Assembly (NCBI GenBank): GCA_022560025.1
Contig: JAFISE010000006.1
Location: 310,001 to 374,000 of the forward strand
Length of the DNA stretch: 64,000 nucleotides
Direction of reading: 5' to 3'
Source: Stagonosporopsis chrysanthemi
Taxonomy: Eukaryota; Ascomycota; Dothideomycetes; Pleosporales; Didymellaceae
Shown here in pieces: positions 50,088 through 62,018 of the stretch. Made by a program: the position numbers and the translations under genes. The stretch's first letter is position 1. Each line of letters begins with the position of its first letter. The notes under the pieces were generated by a model that saw only the letters and a list, made by a program, of their open reading frames with translations, was not told the DNA's origin and did no database searches.

Positions 50088-52083
50088 ATGCTGATAATAC
50101 GACAAGGGCAAAGCGCCGACACAAAAGGCCTGGAGAAGCGACTTGTGATGAAACTTGGTGCGTCAAGGCAGTGATGCTAATTGCCCACTTCAAAACGCTA
50201 ATCAGCACGTAGACATCTTTATTATGGTATGCTCAATGGCGATCCAAATCTGTCACGGCTTCTGACTTAGCACAGGTCTATTGTTGCGCATGTTACTTCT
50301 TCAACTACCTTGGTAAGCTAGTTAATGGACCAGTCTGTGATTCGCGTGTTGACTCCAAATAGACCGCCAGGCGTTTGCGAATGCCTATGTAAGTTGGTCC
50401 CGCTAGCACACATAGAAATCTGCGCTCATCCTAAACAAGGTTGCTGGCATGCGAGAAGATCTCAGCCTTCAAGGCAATCAGTTCAGCATTCTCATATCAA
50501 TGTTCACGGCAGGGTAAGCACCCATTCTAGACCACCTTCATTACAGGTCTTTGCTAACCGCCGCCTAGCAATGTCGTAGCACTCATCCCGCACGCGTTGA
50601 TCTTGCAGAAGATCAGACCAAGCATCTGGCTGCCATTGACTCTGATCGTTTGGTCTGGGATCACAATGTGCTCTGCTGCATGTACCTCATACAAGCAAAT
50701 TGCCGCCGTGCGCTTCTTTCAGGGAACTATGGAAGCCAGCTTATATAGCGGGACTATGTATGTCCTTGGTTCGTGGTAGTAAGTTCGCCCCCCTTCATCT
50801 TCTGAATATCAATTACAAGTGCAGGATCTGACAGAAGGCGTCAGTACACCCTCCGAGATAGCCAAAAGGGCTGCAATCTTTACGGCTATCGGACAGGCCG
50901 GCAGTATGTTCGCTGGTCTGATGATGACTGCTATGCATAAAACGATGAACGGTTCCGCTGGTCTGAAAGGTTGGCAGTGGGTCTTCATCATTAGTAAGAA
51001 CACATGGCGAACGATCGCGTCCCATTCTCTTCTGACCTTCCCTTTTAGATGGCCTTATGGGCATACCCTTCGGCGTATTTGGATTTGTAAACATCACGCC
51101 ATCAAGCTAGATACCGACTATGGCGGCTGACATGTATAGTTCACTTTTCCAGATCTCCCCGAATCCAAAGGAAGGCACTGCATTGATGAGGCTGAGAGAG
51201 AATTTGCAATGAGTCGCTTGCCGCCCAAGACACACAACACTCACAGTATTGCAGTCAAGAGCCTCTTCAAGAGAGTTCTTTGCAACCCAACAGTGTGAGC
51301 CACATTACGTCGACTAAGAGAGTTCTCACACTGATTGCGCCAGATATGTACTCGCCGGATTCTCAGTCATCAGCGCCATGCTCGAAGCCTTCGCTTTTCA
51401 GGTATATTACTGCCATACGTCTAGGTTACATAGGGTGGCGCTTACCACATTCAGGGCATGTTCCTCCTCTGGCTCAGACACAACAAAGCCCGCTTTTCGC
51501 AAACAGCCATCAATACCTACCCGCTCGGCATTCAGGCTGTCGCCGTCGCCTCACAGATCCTCTCCGGCATCTTCATCGACCAGACAGGCCACCGCCTGCC
51601 AATGGTCATCTTCGCTGCAGCTGCGCAACTCGTCACCGCCAGTCTGCTCCTCACGCGCGATATGTCGGACGCCGGTATCTTCGTTGCCCACTACTTGAGC
51701 GGCACGAGCTTCATCGTCAACCCTGTCATGTACGGCTGGGCAACGACAATCTGCCAGCGCGCAGGCGACGATGCCGCCAGAAGTGTAGTGATGTACTCGA
51801 TGAACATGGCGGGGCAGCTGCTGTATACGTTCTGGGGTATTGTTATGTATCCTGCTACTGATGTCCCATATTGGAAAAAGGGCAGTATTACGATGGTGGT
51901 CGTGTGCTTCGTCTTTGTTGCGTATGCGTTCCTGGTTAAATGGGTAAGTTAATTGACTGTCTGCTGTCTAGAGCTGAGCTGACGAGCATGTAGTTGGACA
52001 ATTGCACCAGACCCGCTCAGAACGAGAGCGAAGGGAGTGATGCGGAGACTGAAGCAATTGGGCAGACAGCCAAATTGGGCTAA
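50088..52083 (+). CDS. pantothenate/vitamin-type MFS transporter (Fen2/Liz1-like)
   Basis: Twelve exons: 50088-50157, 50213-50226, 50276-50312, 50363-50388, 50440-50513, 50569-50778, 50845-50993, 51049-51086, 51140-51294, 51344-51401, 51455-51943, 51994-52083; all introns 49-66 nt; 1410 nt, 469 aa. Exons 2 (14 nt) and 4 (26 nt) are microexons. Joined, helix 1 reads Tyr-Phe-Phe-Asn-Tyr-Leu-Asp-Arg-Gln, then the Met-Arg-Glu-Asp-Leu loop, Phe-Thr-Ala-Gly-Asn-Val-Val, the Gly-Ser-Trp-Tyr-Thr-Pro-Ser-Glu motif (made by splicing) and Phe-Pro-Asp-Leu-Pro-Glu-Ser, all Dal5/Fen2-family signatures. Such carriers import pantothenate or related organic anions with protons. The N-terminal start at 50088 is tentative; everything downstream fits exactly in frame. 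Confidence 0.85.
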
Positions 52084-52559
52084 TAGGCTCCGGCCATTTG
52101 CTGCAAGTTGGGCTCTTAATACTACTGATAACAGTATTGTAAAGGGTGGTGGCGGCCTTCAGTGCTGCTTGATACATGCGATAGAATTTCAGCCCAACGC
52201 TCATCCACCTACGATACGAGGTCTACCGCGCACCGCAGTTGAAGATGTTATTCGAACCATTATACTCATTCAAAGCAGTGCGTAGACAACATTCAACGAT
52301 TTTCAGTGGAGTTTGACAAGCTGGTCATCCGCTCTCTGTTAATGTGGAGAACACAGGCGATTGCTGTGTGCGTTGATCGCGCCAACATCCTGCATAGCGA
52401 TCGTAGTGTTGATGTCGAGGGCCGGTTCAGAGATGGAAACTGGACTAGAACTAGCAGTAACGCAGCAGATGAGCATAGCCAAAGAGTAGCGAAAAGGAGG
52501 GCACACTTGATCCTGTGATAATTCAGATAACGTGTAGGTGGTCAGTTACAGAAACAAAC
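52084..52559. other. convergent intergenic region
   Basis: 3' sequence shared by two convergent genes; nothing coding recognised. Confidence 0.45.
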
Positions 52560-53495
52560 TCATCGCAACGTAACATCTCCCTGAACAGCACGGTGATCGC
52601 TTATGTACACGCCTCCAACAACGTTCCCTAAAACCTCGTATTTGCTCACCTCCCATGTCTTTGACACATTCGGACCCAGCCAAATAAAGTCGATGCGATT
52701 ATTAGGCTCCTGTCCAGGTACAAACCCACTAAACGTACCCTCGGGCCCAAACCTCTGTGTCGGACTCGCAAGTGTATACAGATCATTGACCAGTCCATCT
52801 GCGACCGCTGTGCCATACGCATCCCCATTCCCAGGCAGAGAATTGAAGTCGCCAGTCAAGATCACTGGTAACTCTCCATACTGCGCCCTCAAATCCCTGA
52901 TTGTCTTGAGCGCGACTTTCACACTCTCAACTCTCGCTTCCGGACTCGCATTATCGAGATGCGTATTCGCAGCCAGCACTCTTCTCCCCTTCCCTGCTCC
53001 CTGCAGGACCTCGAAGACGCCGGCGATCACGTACCGCCGACTCCCCGCCCCGGGCCAGAAAGAAGGAATGTCGGGTGTGGGGGAGAGCCATTTCTGAGTC
53101 GAGGACAGCAGTTTGAGCACCGCGGGCTGGTAAAGCAGCGGTACGTATTCGCCGCCTTGTTTGCCATCATCGCGGCCCGTGCCTAAATGTTTCCAGGATG
53201 ATCCAAGGCCGCGCTTTACATCGAAGAGTTGCTGGTGCAGCACTTCTTGTAACCCTATAATGGGTATGCCGCCTGCGGCTGTGGCGGCACTTGTGGAGTT
53301 GAGCAGCTGGGAGACCACGAGCGGGCCACGTGTGGACCAGGGACGCTCGTAGGTGCTACCTGAGGCGGCATAGCGGATGTTGAAAGATATGAAGCGGAAA
53401 TGCGGGGGGACTGCCGCTATGGTGGAGGGAGGTGTAGGGGACGTGGAAGTGGGTAACGCGAGGGCGAGTAGCGCAGTAAGAATATTGAGATACAT
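52560..53495 (-). CDS. secreted endonuclease/exonuclease/phosphatase family protein
   Basis: Single exon, 311 aa from the ATG giving Met-Tyr-Leu-Asn-Ile-Leu. Residues 1-19 are a signal peptide; an in-frame ATG at 53576 is the alternative but would bury it. The EEP fold is complete: Phe-Asn-Ile-Arg-Tyr near 41, Gly-Leu-Gln-Glu-Val-Leu (metal Glu), Asn-Thr-His-Leu-Asp-Asn, Thr-Gly-Asp-Phe-Asn-Ser (Asp/Asn pair), Arg-Ile-Asp-Phe-Ile and the terminal Ser-Asp-His-Arg-Ala-Val with the catalytic His. Family members cleave phosphodiesters in nucleic acids, inositol phosphates or sphingomyelin. Secretion suggests an extracellular phosphatase or nuclease; which is unknown. Intronless. Confidence 0.9.
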   Translation of the reverse strand: MYLNILTALLALALPTSTSPTPPSTIAAVPPHFRFISFNIRYAASGSTYERPWSTRGPLVVSQLLNSTSAATAAGGIPIIGLQEVLHQQLFDVKRGLGSSWKHLGTGRDDGKQGGEYVPLLYQPAVLKLLSSTQKWLSPTPDIPSFWPGAGSRRYVIAGVFEVLQGAGKGRRVLAANTHLDNASPEARVESVKVALKTIRDLRAQYGELPVILTGDFNSLPGNGDAYGTAVADGLVNDLYTLASPTQRFGPEGTFSGFVPGQEPNNRIDFIWLGPNVSKTWEVSKYEVLGNVVGGVYISDHRAVQGDVTLR

Positions 53496-54116
53496 TTTGT
53501 GTTCTGATCTCACGGGGATATTCCTTGGGGCGGGAAAAAAAGATAAAGTGTTATTGCATGATTGCGTAATCTCCAAGACGAAGCCGTACTTTAAATCACC
53601 TCCCTTTGAACGATCATCACTTCTCTACAGCATCTCATGGGAGCAACGACCGTCTGTTGAGCACACTTACCCGACATCCACAATTACACCTTCCATGTTC
53701 GCAGATAAGTGATGTCGATCTGTGGTCTGAGATATATAGCATTGCGTTATAGTCGAAAGTGGATCCCTGCAAGTGTAAGAGCTCGCCTAATGAGAGGCGT
53801 TGCCCTACCACGTGGTTGCGCCGAAAGGGTAAATACCCATTGCCAAGATGAACGTGGCGGGATGTCGGAGTGTTAGCGGCTGTTGTGAGTTGTACCTTGC
53901 TAGGAGCGATGTGTTTGGTTCCGACGCTTATTGATCAGTCTGTTGGTGCGAAGTAGGTCAATGTCGGTTGAAGCTGAGACTACGGTAATAAAGCTGATTT
54001 CCAACTAGAACTCGGATACATCTTCACTGAGGTATGAAACGATTGTAAATAGAAAAGAATATCAGAGCTGTGATTCTGCCGTGGTAGATCTACTCTAGCT
54101 GATTCCATTGCAGAAT
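53496..54116. other. intergenic region
   Basis: Promoter of the EEP gene plus 3' end of the P450 gene; an AGATATATAG element near 53730 could be TATA-like. No gene. Confidence 0.4.
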
Positions 54117-55847
54117 TCACACTTTGATGTCCTTCAACGCTTGCGCATCGCTCTCCACGAACGGGTACTCCGTCTCTGCATCTCTAATCAATTGTGCGCA
54201 CTTCTCGTTCCTGGGCGAGATACGCGTTCGGTATGGAATGGGGTGGCTGACAACTCCGGGTTCGAACTTCAGCTCTGGCTCCACAATCTTACCGTTCTCG
54301 ACCAGCTTCTGAACCTTAAAAACTGACAGTGACTGCGCAATCGTGATGAACAGAGCGTTATCAGCGATGTAGCGACCTGGGCAGACCCGTCTACCGTATC
54401 CGAATGTCCACGTGCGAGGATCAGGCTCTGGGGTCTCGCTGAGGAAGCGCTCGGGACGGAAAGCCATGGGGTCTGCGTAAACAGCTGGGTCGTGGGTGAA
54501 CCACCTGCTCATACATCAGTATACGCCTTCGGAGCTAGTTGCGATACTTACCAGTTGTTGGGCAGAATTAATGCTCCTTTTGGAATCCTGTAACCGCGGA
54601 TGACGTCGTCCTCTGTAGCAGCATGCGGCAGTGCTAGAGGCGCAACAGGGTGCCATCGATGCGTTTCCTTGACCACCGCATCGATGTAAGGAAGTCTGCC
54701 CTTGTCGCCCGCATTAGGTAGACGACTGCCACCAATCACCCGATCAAGCTCTTCCTGCGCCTTCTTCTGCACTGTGGGGAACAGAGTCATGGCCAGAAAG
54801 AATGTCATCAGCGAAGATACGGTGGTGTCAGCGCCACCTAGGTACATTGAAGAAGCAGACCACTTATGTATGTGCTCCATAGCAGCATCTGAGCCGGTGT
54901 TATCGAGAGCTTGAGAGAGAAAAGAGGTCTTGTGCTTCTTTTCGCGCATCTGCTGCTTGACGAACTCGTAAGGCTGTTCAGTCGTCTGTTCCAACTGACG
55001 AGCCATGTCGCGAGCGGTCTGCTTGAATCCCGCGCCGGGGAACCAATCAGGGAGATATTTCACTTTTTAGTGTTAGTACTTCCGGATTCATGGCTCATTT
55101 CGATCCTTACAAAAAGGCATGATATCCACCGGCCATTTCCCGGCTATTGTTGCTTCCGAAAATTCGTGCATAGCCTTTCCTGCCATATCAACAAGATGGT
55201 CCTTGCCCTTTGGCTCTGCAGTGTATCCGTAGGTGATCTTCAGGATAACCGCGCCAGCTTCTTTCTTGATATGATCAAACAGGTTTTCCGGTGATTCGAG
55301 GACGTTGAGCAAAAAGTGGACAGACTCTTCTTCTTGAGCGCGGTCAAAGAGCTTGAGAGACGTGTTACTGCCAGCGACACTGGCGATATTCTTGCGATGG
55401 ATCTTGAAATTATCGGTATAGCCGCTGAAAGCTAGGGTGTTCTTCCATCCGATCCTGTGACATCCATTAGCGCAACAGCTCACGAGATGTGTTTTCATTA
55501 GAAGCGTACATGTCACTCGCAAAGACCATGTGAGGACGGGCTTGATGCTGAACTCGATCTCTAAGTAGCTCAAGTGCCAACCGCGCATCGTTGATGATAA
55601 CTATCGTTTGGCCAAGGACAGTGACTGAACTGATTGGTCCATATTCATCTTTGTGCTTCAACCAGTGATGGGCCTCAAGTCCTCCGCCTCGTTTTGGCAG
55701 GTCGTTCACATTGCCGAGCAAGGGGAGTCCTTTCGGACCTGGCGGTAGCGGGTGACTGTATTTTTTTGTATTTACGAGCTTGTTGATGAGGTACGCGACA
55801 ACGGTGCTAAAAAGAAGAAACAAGCCGATCGACGACACGAATGCCAT
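54117..55847 (-). CDS. cytochrome P450 monooxygenase
   Basis: Four exons on the minus strand: 55847-55510, 55454-55111, 55062-54552 and 54504-54117 (introns 55, 48 and 47 nt), 526 aa. N-terminal membrane anchor (about 1-25) and the Pro-Pro-Gly-Pro-Lys-Gly hinge. I-helix Gly-Gly-Ala-Asp-Thr-Thr, ExxR Glu-Thr-His-Arg, and the heme-binding loop Phe-Gly-Tyr-Gly-Arg-Arg-Val-Cys-Pro-Gly-Arg are all intact. Overall it resembles the CYP64-type oxidoreductases (O-methylsterigmatocystin oxidoreductase-like), a family often used for xenobiotic or specialised metabolism. No polyketide synthase, terpene synthase or NRPS lies in the window, so a biosynthetic cluster is not supported. It would sit in the ER with a reductase partner. 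Confidence 0.93.
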
Positions 55848-57500
55848 GTTAACGGACCTCTTGACTGTATCAAGGAGGAAAATGAGGGAAGAAAGGAGAA
55901 GAACCCGGAACACAACCTATAGTTCTCGCCTTTCGCATCATGTCGCGAATGTAGCGGGGAACTAGAATCCTACCTGCTGCGATTGTTCGCGTTTCGGCGT
56001 TTAGCTTGTCTAGGATGGGAAGCCGCGGCTAGCGGCGCGAGCGGGTTGAGGCGAGCGCCAGAGCTCTGAATTATGGTCCTCCCACAAGCTGCCGCTTGTC
56101 AACCAAAGTGTCAATTATAGAAGTTCTAGATGTGTTGGGGAGTCACTGTCGGCGCATCGTGCTAGTGCTCGTAGTTACGAGACAGCTAGAAGGTAGGCAA
56201 GCGAAGTGAGGTTCTGCGTTTGTGTAAGCATATGCTCCCACTTAGGGTTCATATTGTATGTGCATATGTCCGGTCCCTGCATTGCTGGTTGCCTGGTCTG
56301 ATGCAACGAGTGCCCAACGGGTCGAGAATACTGGGGTCACTTGTAGATTTGACATTTCCGTCCACAGGATTGGCCAAGTTGGACCTAGATTGTGTAAGTT
56401 GTTATTGGTTGCAATTGCGACTGAGCGTTAGTGGCTCCAATATCCACAGAAGGACCTCTGATTCATCGAGGCGACCCGGTGAGAGCTGGGTTGTACACAT
56501 GTACATACTTCTTCCTGTAGAGCATTTCAGAGCCAAGGACACGAACAGTGGAATATACCCTACCTCAAGCGTCAATTGGCACGTCAAAGACGATAGCATT
56601 TGGCGGGCACAGCTGCCCATTCGGACATAAACGGTGCGGCCCCACCAGCACGTCCTCGGAGCCGCCGAGCCACATCGGGCACCTCCATGCCGATCAGGAG
56701 TCTGGGATGTAGACCGTACTATGCAAAACTCCCTCTCAGTGTAGGTATGAAATGTCGATGAGCGTTTGGGTACCGTTCTAATCGATCATGGTCTAGCTTC
56801 GTGGTTCTTAGATCCTCTCATTCCCAGGAGCCTGTTGTATCGTTACTGCCCCAGATGGCGTATTACTAGCTAACCGTCGATTTCTGTGAAACTTTTAGAG
56901 CATATGCAGACGAGCACGCAAGCACAAGCATGTCGAACTGAAACTATGCCTATGCCCGCACCCAACTCATGTAAGAAGGAATGTGGTGTTAGCAGTCGTT
57001 CCAGCGATGACTCTCGATTGTAGCAGGAAGATCTGTGCAAGCAATCACTCTCATACCTCGCGAGAAGTGGTTGACATGGGCGCGGATATCGTACAACCCG
57101 TGCAGCTTCTGTCAGAGGAAGGCGTGTGTTGCTCGCTAGCAAAATCCGCGTTTCAGGGAGCAGAGTGATGTTCATACGGGGATCTTGACTAGCTACCATC
57201 AGATCTGATAAAGATTGTTGAGGTCAAGGAGTAGCGCACAGCGAAAGGCCAGCAACCCACGATAAGTGTGACGTCATTAGTAGACGCTTTTCCTGTTCGA
57301 GCATTACGCAGCTTCTGAGCTACCTTTTTTTGAATCTGCATTCAATACACAATTGGCGAGTGTGACATAGTATGTGATAGATGTCAATCGGATCCTGTTG
57401 ACAGACTTTCGCAAATCGGCTCAGATCCGTGGGCAGATTGAAATGAGCTTGTGATTCAGTCGCGATCATTTATTAGAATTACAAGCGTAAGTTTGTCAAC
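55848..57500. other. long intergenic region
   Basis: About 1.65 kb without a supported gene; frames at 56220-56630 and 56870-57199 have no domain or coding bias. Confidence 0.45.
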
Positions 57501-59079
57501 CTAAATTGACACGTTCGCGCACGAAAACGCTGGTTTAACAGCGCCACTGTAATCGTCAATGATCGCCTCAACTGCGGCATACAAACCCGGGCCAAGCAGA
57601 AACAGGCCGCAAAGCATGATGAACACATGAGTGACCGTCTTCACACTTCGCGCCAAGCCATTGAACAAGCTGCCCTTATACAACTGCCAGTATGCGACTG
57701 CAAAGAAAATGAACCCAAAGAATGAGTCAAAAGCAGCACCTAAGATATGTTAGCGGAAGGTTCTACCCTTGAGCTTCGATAATTCCATACCTAGAAGGCT
57801 GAGGAAGTCGCCCATAGAAGGGATGACTTCGGCAAAAATGAAGCCAATAAACCATATTGCTGTCATTACGGCAATCCATACACTCCAGCCTGTTACAGTG
57901 TTGCTGTGTGCGTGACGGCTCTTGCCCATGATGCGACCATAGACGAACTTGGCGCTAACATTGGCGTAGATCACACCAATAACAAGCGTTGGGACGATGA
58001 CAAACGCAAAAGAAGCCTTCCTATACACTACGGTGCCCAGACTTCCAAAAGCTGGTGCAGTTGCGTATTGGCCAAGGTACCGGAAACCGATGGCAGGAGG
58101 AATGATGAAAAGGAAAGCTGAGATGCCTGCGAGAACTGCAAGGGCCTTGGGGAAATCCTGAGGCCTCTCCATCTCGGCGATGAAAGTGGGGAAGAGGATC
58201 TGAGGCACCCAAAGAAAAGTGATGTTGAGGACAGCGTTCATCGCAGCAACCCATGTCGTGCCTGCCGGCGGGAATGCATATGTATGGACGGGGCCGGCTT
58301 TTGGGTAGACACCATTGTAGCCATAAAGGGGGTGGTCTTCAGTGCCGGCGAAGACCATGAAGAGGAGGATCGCAATACCCATGCACGCTGCCGAGAACAT
58401 GGACATGAAAGAGACATGGTTGAGTGTTCTTGGTAAAGACATTACAATGCCCATAATTGTAACGATGACTGAGAAGACCACGGTACACATCGAGTGGTCC
58501 GAAAGCGTGTTGATGACCTTGGCCCCGGTGAGGATGTGCTATGGCAGAGTCAGTTATAGGTCATGTCTAGGTGTTACACACTCAGCAATACATACAAAGC
58601 CAATCAGCATGATATTGTTGAGAAGCAACATGACCGCAGTGAACTCATAAGCGATCTTGCTTTTGCCAAATGCGTAGTATCCAAAGTCGCAGATGTCCTT
58701 GATCTGTGGGTGCTTCATGATGAACTTGTGCATCGTCAACGAGGTGATATAGAAGAGTACGCCGGCCAAGATCATGGTAATGAGCCCAGGTACCCATCCG
58801 AGAACCCTTCCAATGTCAGTAAGAGACTGTTCTACTGGAGTGGGACACCTACGAAAGCGACCACGACTGTGCCATGATGGCAAGGCACACCTGATCGCCA
58901 GCAAGCAACCAAGCAGCTCGCTGCCATGTCATTGTGCGAAGCTTGATCTCATGTTCATGATCTTCGTTGACCAGAGCATCGATCACATAATTGGCACTGT
59001 CGCTGTCCGAGTATTGAGCTTCGGTGTCGTAGACCTTGGATTGAACCTTGGTGATGTTTCCGTCGTTGTGGTCGGCCAT
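57501..59079 (-). CDS. amino-acid transporter (Aa_trans, neutral amino acid permease Mtr-like)
   Basis: Four exons: 59079-58853, 58806-58596, 58538-57791 and 57739-57501 (introns 46, 57 and 51 nt), 474 aa. Cytosolic acidic N-terminus, then about 11 helices. Helix 1 is completed by splicing: Gly-Asp-Gln-Val-Cys-Leu-Ala-Ile-Met-Ala-Gln-Ser-Trp-Ser-Leu-Ser-Val-Leu-Gly, the AAAP start motif. Gly-Tyr-Tyr-Ala-Phe-Gly, Leu-Asn-Asn-Ile-Met, and the Phe-Pro-Thr-Phe-Ile-Ala-Glu-Met loop follow. This matches the Neurospora mtr/AVT-related family that imports neutral aliphatic and aromatic amino acids with protons. Plasma membrane placement is inferred. Confidence 0.9.
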
Positions 59080-60320
59080 GTTGAGGATGCTCCAGCTTGG
59101 TTTCAGCTTCGATCCACGAGTGCGGTTCCAGTATTCATAGACGGGGTGCGAAACCGTACTTTATGTCTTTGACCTGAAGTGCACGCGAACGACTGCCACC
59201 GCGCCAAGTCTACTTGCTTCTCACAAGCTGAGAAGGATGGCGTGCTTAGAGGTCCGGCCGCGCCGAGCGCCTGGAACCAGGGCTCGGATCTAACTGTCCT
59301 TACCCATCAAGCAGATTATTGGCTCATGAAATTGTTCAATGCTTCATTGGTATTGGCGCAGTTGCTTATCAGCCGCCAAGCGAGGCTTATTAACCCAAAG
59401 CATGTTGGACGCTGCTGCACTTAGAGATGGGCTAGAAGCTGGGTCGACCGCTCTACTGGGCCTGCTGACAGTTATTGTAGGATCCAGGATCATACTTCTC
59501 GTGGTTCGCATGTTGGTGTGTTATGTCAGGGCCGGATTTAATGATGTCGCAATCAGCCTTACAGATTGCGTGGCTGGAGACCCCAACTAGAACCTCAAGA
59601 TCAGCCATGAAACAAAAATCGTGAAAATCTACTACGGGTCAAATGTTCTGCTTTCAAGGGTGCTGAAAAGGGAATCGCGCCACTTGGGAGTAGCACATCC
59701 ATCACAGCACTTACTCTTTGTCTCCTTGACCCTCTTCGTGGTCTGTTGTTTTTAAAGCATTGTTGCCTCTATCGAGAGGGAGCCCACCTGTTTGTACCTG
59801 GCTCTCATTCGTATCATTCTGCACTGCAGACAATGCTGTTGTGCTCGTCCCGTCAAGGACGTGTTTCGCGTTCTGTATGCTGCGGGATGACTAGGCACGC
59901 AATCTGTTCTCGACCAACGATGTTGCGACACTGTGTGCAGCAGGCATAGAAAAGGCAGTGACTGTATGATGTACTGAGCCTGAGGCGCCGGAGATCTCGC
60001 AGCGAACTCCTCTTGCAGCCAAGATTGCTTCGAAGGAAACCAATAGTTATGGTAGGTCATGTCTCTATCACGTGATCTGTTCTATCACAACTCCAACTTT
60101 GCCAATCTTTCATTGTGGCAAGTTAATTTGCTTCGTCTCTTATATGTCCCATCGCGAATTTCACCCACATCGTCCGAGCTACTGCGCAGACAACCCATCT
60201 TGGCGGGGGCGTGATTGTATTCACCGTATTTCAGCCCCGCAGTCAGATTGTCTTACTTCAACAAGCGCATCTACCGCACCGGTCCTTAGTCCTCAGCACA
60301 TCTTCTTGAACCTCAGAAGG
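59080..60320. other. divergent intergenic region
   Basis: About 1.2 kb between two divergent starts. The downstream frame is open back to 60072 without a better start than 60321; probably 5' leader and promoter sequence. Confidence 0.45.
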
Positions 60321-61901
60321 ATGGCTGTCGAATCGTTCACATCGAAGTACGATGTTGATATATCAATCAACACTTTGCGAGCAACTTTCCGCTCCGGTCG
60401 CACCAAGGACTTGAAGTACCGCAAATGGCAGCTTAAACAGCTGTATTGGCTGGTGGCTGACAATCACGATGCCGTCATCGAAGCGCTTCACAAAGATCTC
60501 GGCCGTCCAGAGTTCGAAACTCGCCTCAGCATCAAGGGAATGCAGGACGACATCATCTATCATGTCAAACACTTCGAAGAATGGGCTCGAGGCGAGAAAC
60601 CCAAAAGTGGCTTCATATTCTCAAACATTGGCCGAACGCACATCAGAGCTGAACCGCGCGGACTGGTCTTCATAATCGGGCCCTGGAACTTCCCTGATGC
60701 TCTGACCATTGTCCCCCTTGCTGCTGCCATCTCTGCCGGTTGCACCGCTCTCATCAAACCGTCAGAACTAGCTGCCAACTTCAGTGATTTATTTGTTCAG
60801 CTGGCTCCCAAGTATCTTGACACTGAGTCTTATGCGGTCGTGACTGGGGCTGCAGCGGAAACGCAGTATATGCTTTCGCACAAATACGACCACGTATTCT
60901 TCACTGGCTCCACACCGGTTGCTAAACATGTTGCTGCCGCTGCAGCAAAACATCTCACACCTACTGTACTTGAGCTTGGCGGACAATGTCCGGCCATCGT
61001 GACCAAGACTGCCAATATCGACCTAGCAGCCAAGCGCATTGCTGCGGCAAAGTTCATGAACGCTGGGCAAATTTGTCTCTCCGTGAACCACGTCTTTATC
61101 GACCCTGAGGTCCATCTTCAGTTCATCGAGCGCCTCAAATCTTGGAATGAGAAGTTCACGAATAATGGTGAGAACGAGGCCATGTGCACGATCATCAATG
61201 AGCGCAACTTTGGGCGTTTGGAGGGGCTTCTGGATGGGACCAAGGGCAATGTTGTGTACGGCGGCTCAGGACATGATCGCAATCTCCTGAAGCTGAAGAC
61301 GACAGTTGTTGACAACGTGAGGCTGGACGATACTCTACTTTCTGAGGAGTTATTTGGGCCACTGCTGCCAATTGTAGAAGCCGATTGTAAGCAGGCTGTG
61401 GAAACGATCAACTCCATGGCCCATCCTCTTGGTCTCTATATCTTCTCCCACGACCAGACCGAGATCGATTACGGTAAGTACTTCGCGCTCTGATTCCAGA
61501 GACGTTCGCTTACGACGACAGTGCTTGACAATACGCTTTCCGGAGGAGTTACCATCAACGACGCCTTATTGCACGCTGGAGTTCCAGAAGTACCGTTTGG
61601 AGGCGTTGGCGACTCTGGCATGGGAGCCTACCATGGCAAGTATGGGTTTGATACCTTCACACATCGACGTGCAGTGGTCAAAATGCCGGATTGGCTGGAC
61701 AGGTTCATGGGTTTTCGTTACCCGCCTTACGATCTGACGAAAAGCAACCCTATGACCACATTTTCGACACCGCCCTTCAAACGTGGAGAGACACTTAGGG
61801 ACCAAGAAGGTGGAGTCAGTATTACTGCCCAGATTGTCGGTTCTGCTGTGGTTGTTGGCGGACTTGCTGTTGTGCTGGCGTGGTCGCACAAACACAATTG
61901 A
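60321..61901 (+). CDS. fatty aldehyde dehydrogenase with C-terminal membrane anchor (Hfd1-like)
   Basis: Exons 60321-61473 and 61522-61901 (48-nt intron), 510 aa from the ATG giving Met-Ala-Val-Glu-Ser. Class-3 ALDH features: Gly-Pro-Trp-Asn-Phe-Pro, Lys-Pro-Ser-Glu, Phe-Thr-Gly-Ser, Leu-Glu-Leu-Gly-Gly (general-base Glu), Gly-Gln-Ile-Cys (nucleophile Cys), Glu-Glu-Leu-Phe-Gly-Pro and Gly-Val-Pro-Glu-Val-Pro-Phe-Gly-Gly. A single hydrophobic C-terminal helix (about 480-505, Val/Gly/Ala/Leu) followed by a short basic tail makes it tail-anchored, as in yeast Hfd1 and mammalian ALDH3A2, which oxidise long-chain aldehydes from sphingolipid and ether-lipid breakdown on ER or mitochondrial membranes. 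Catalytic residues are intact. Confidence 0.93.
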
Positions 61902-62018
61902 ACTTTAGTATGGCTACCCATTACATGGACATGGACTTTGTACTCGAGAACAACGATATGTTATGGGGTTATATTGTTCGCAGGATGAGATCTCTTCGTC
62001 GCATCGTTCATGTACCTT

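Noticed and set aside
60072..60320. N-terminal extension of the aldehyde dehydrogenase
   Set aside because: Lacks family similarity; the ATG at 60321 matches the normal N-terminus.
50088..61901. Possible specialised-metabolite cluster (P450, MFS carrier, EEP enzyme, ALDH)
   Set aside because: No PKS, NRPS, terpene or DMAT backbone gene in the window; the genes are separated by long gaps and belong to general families.
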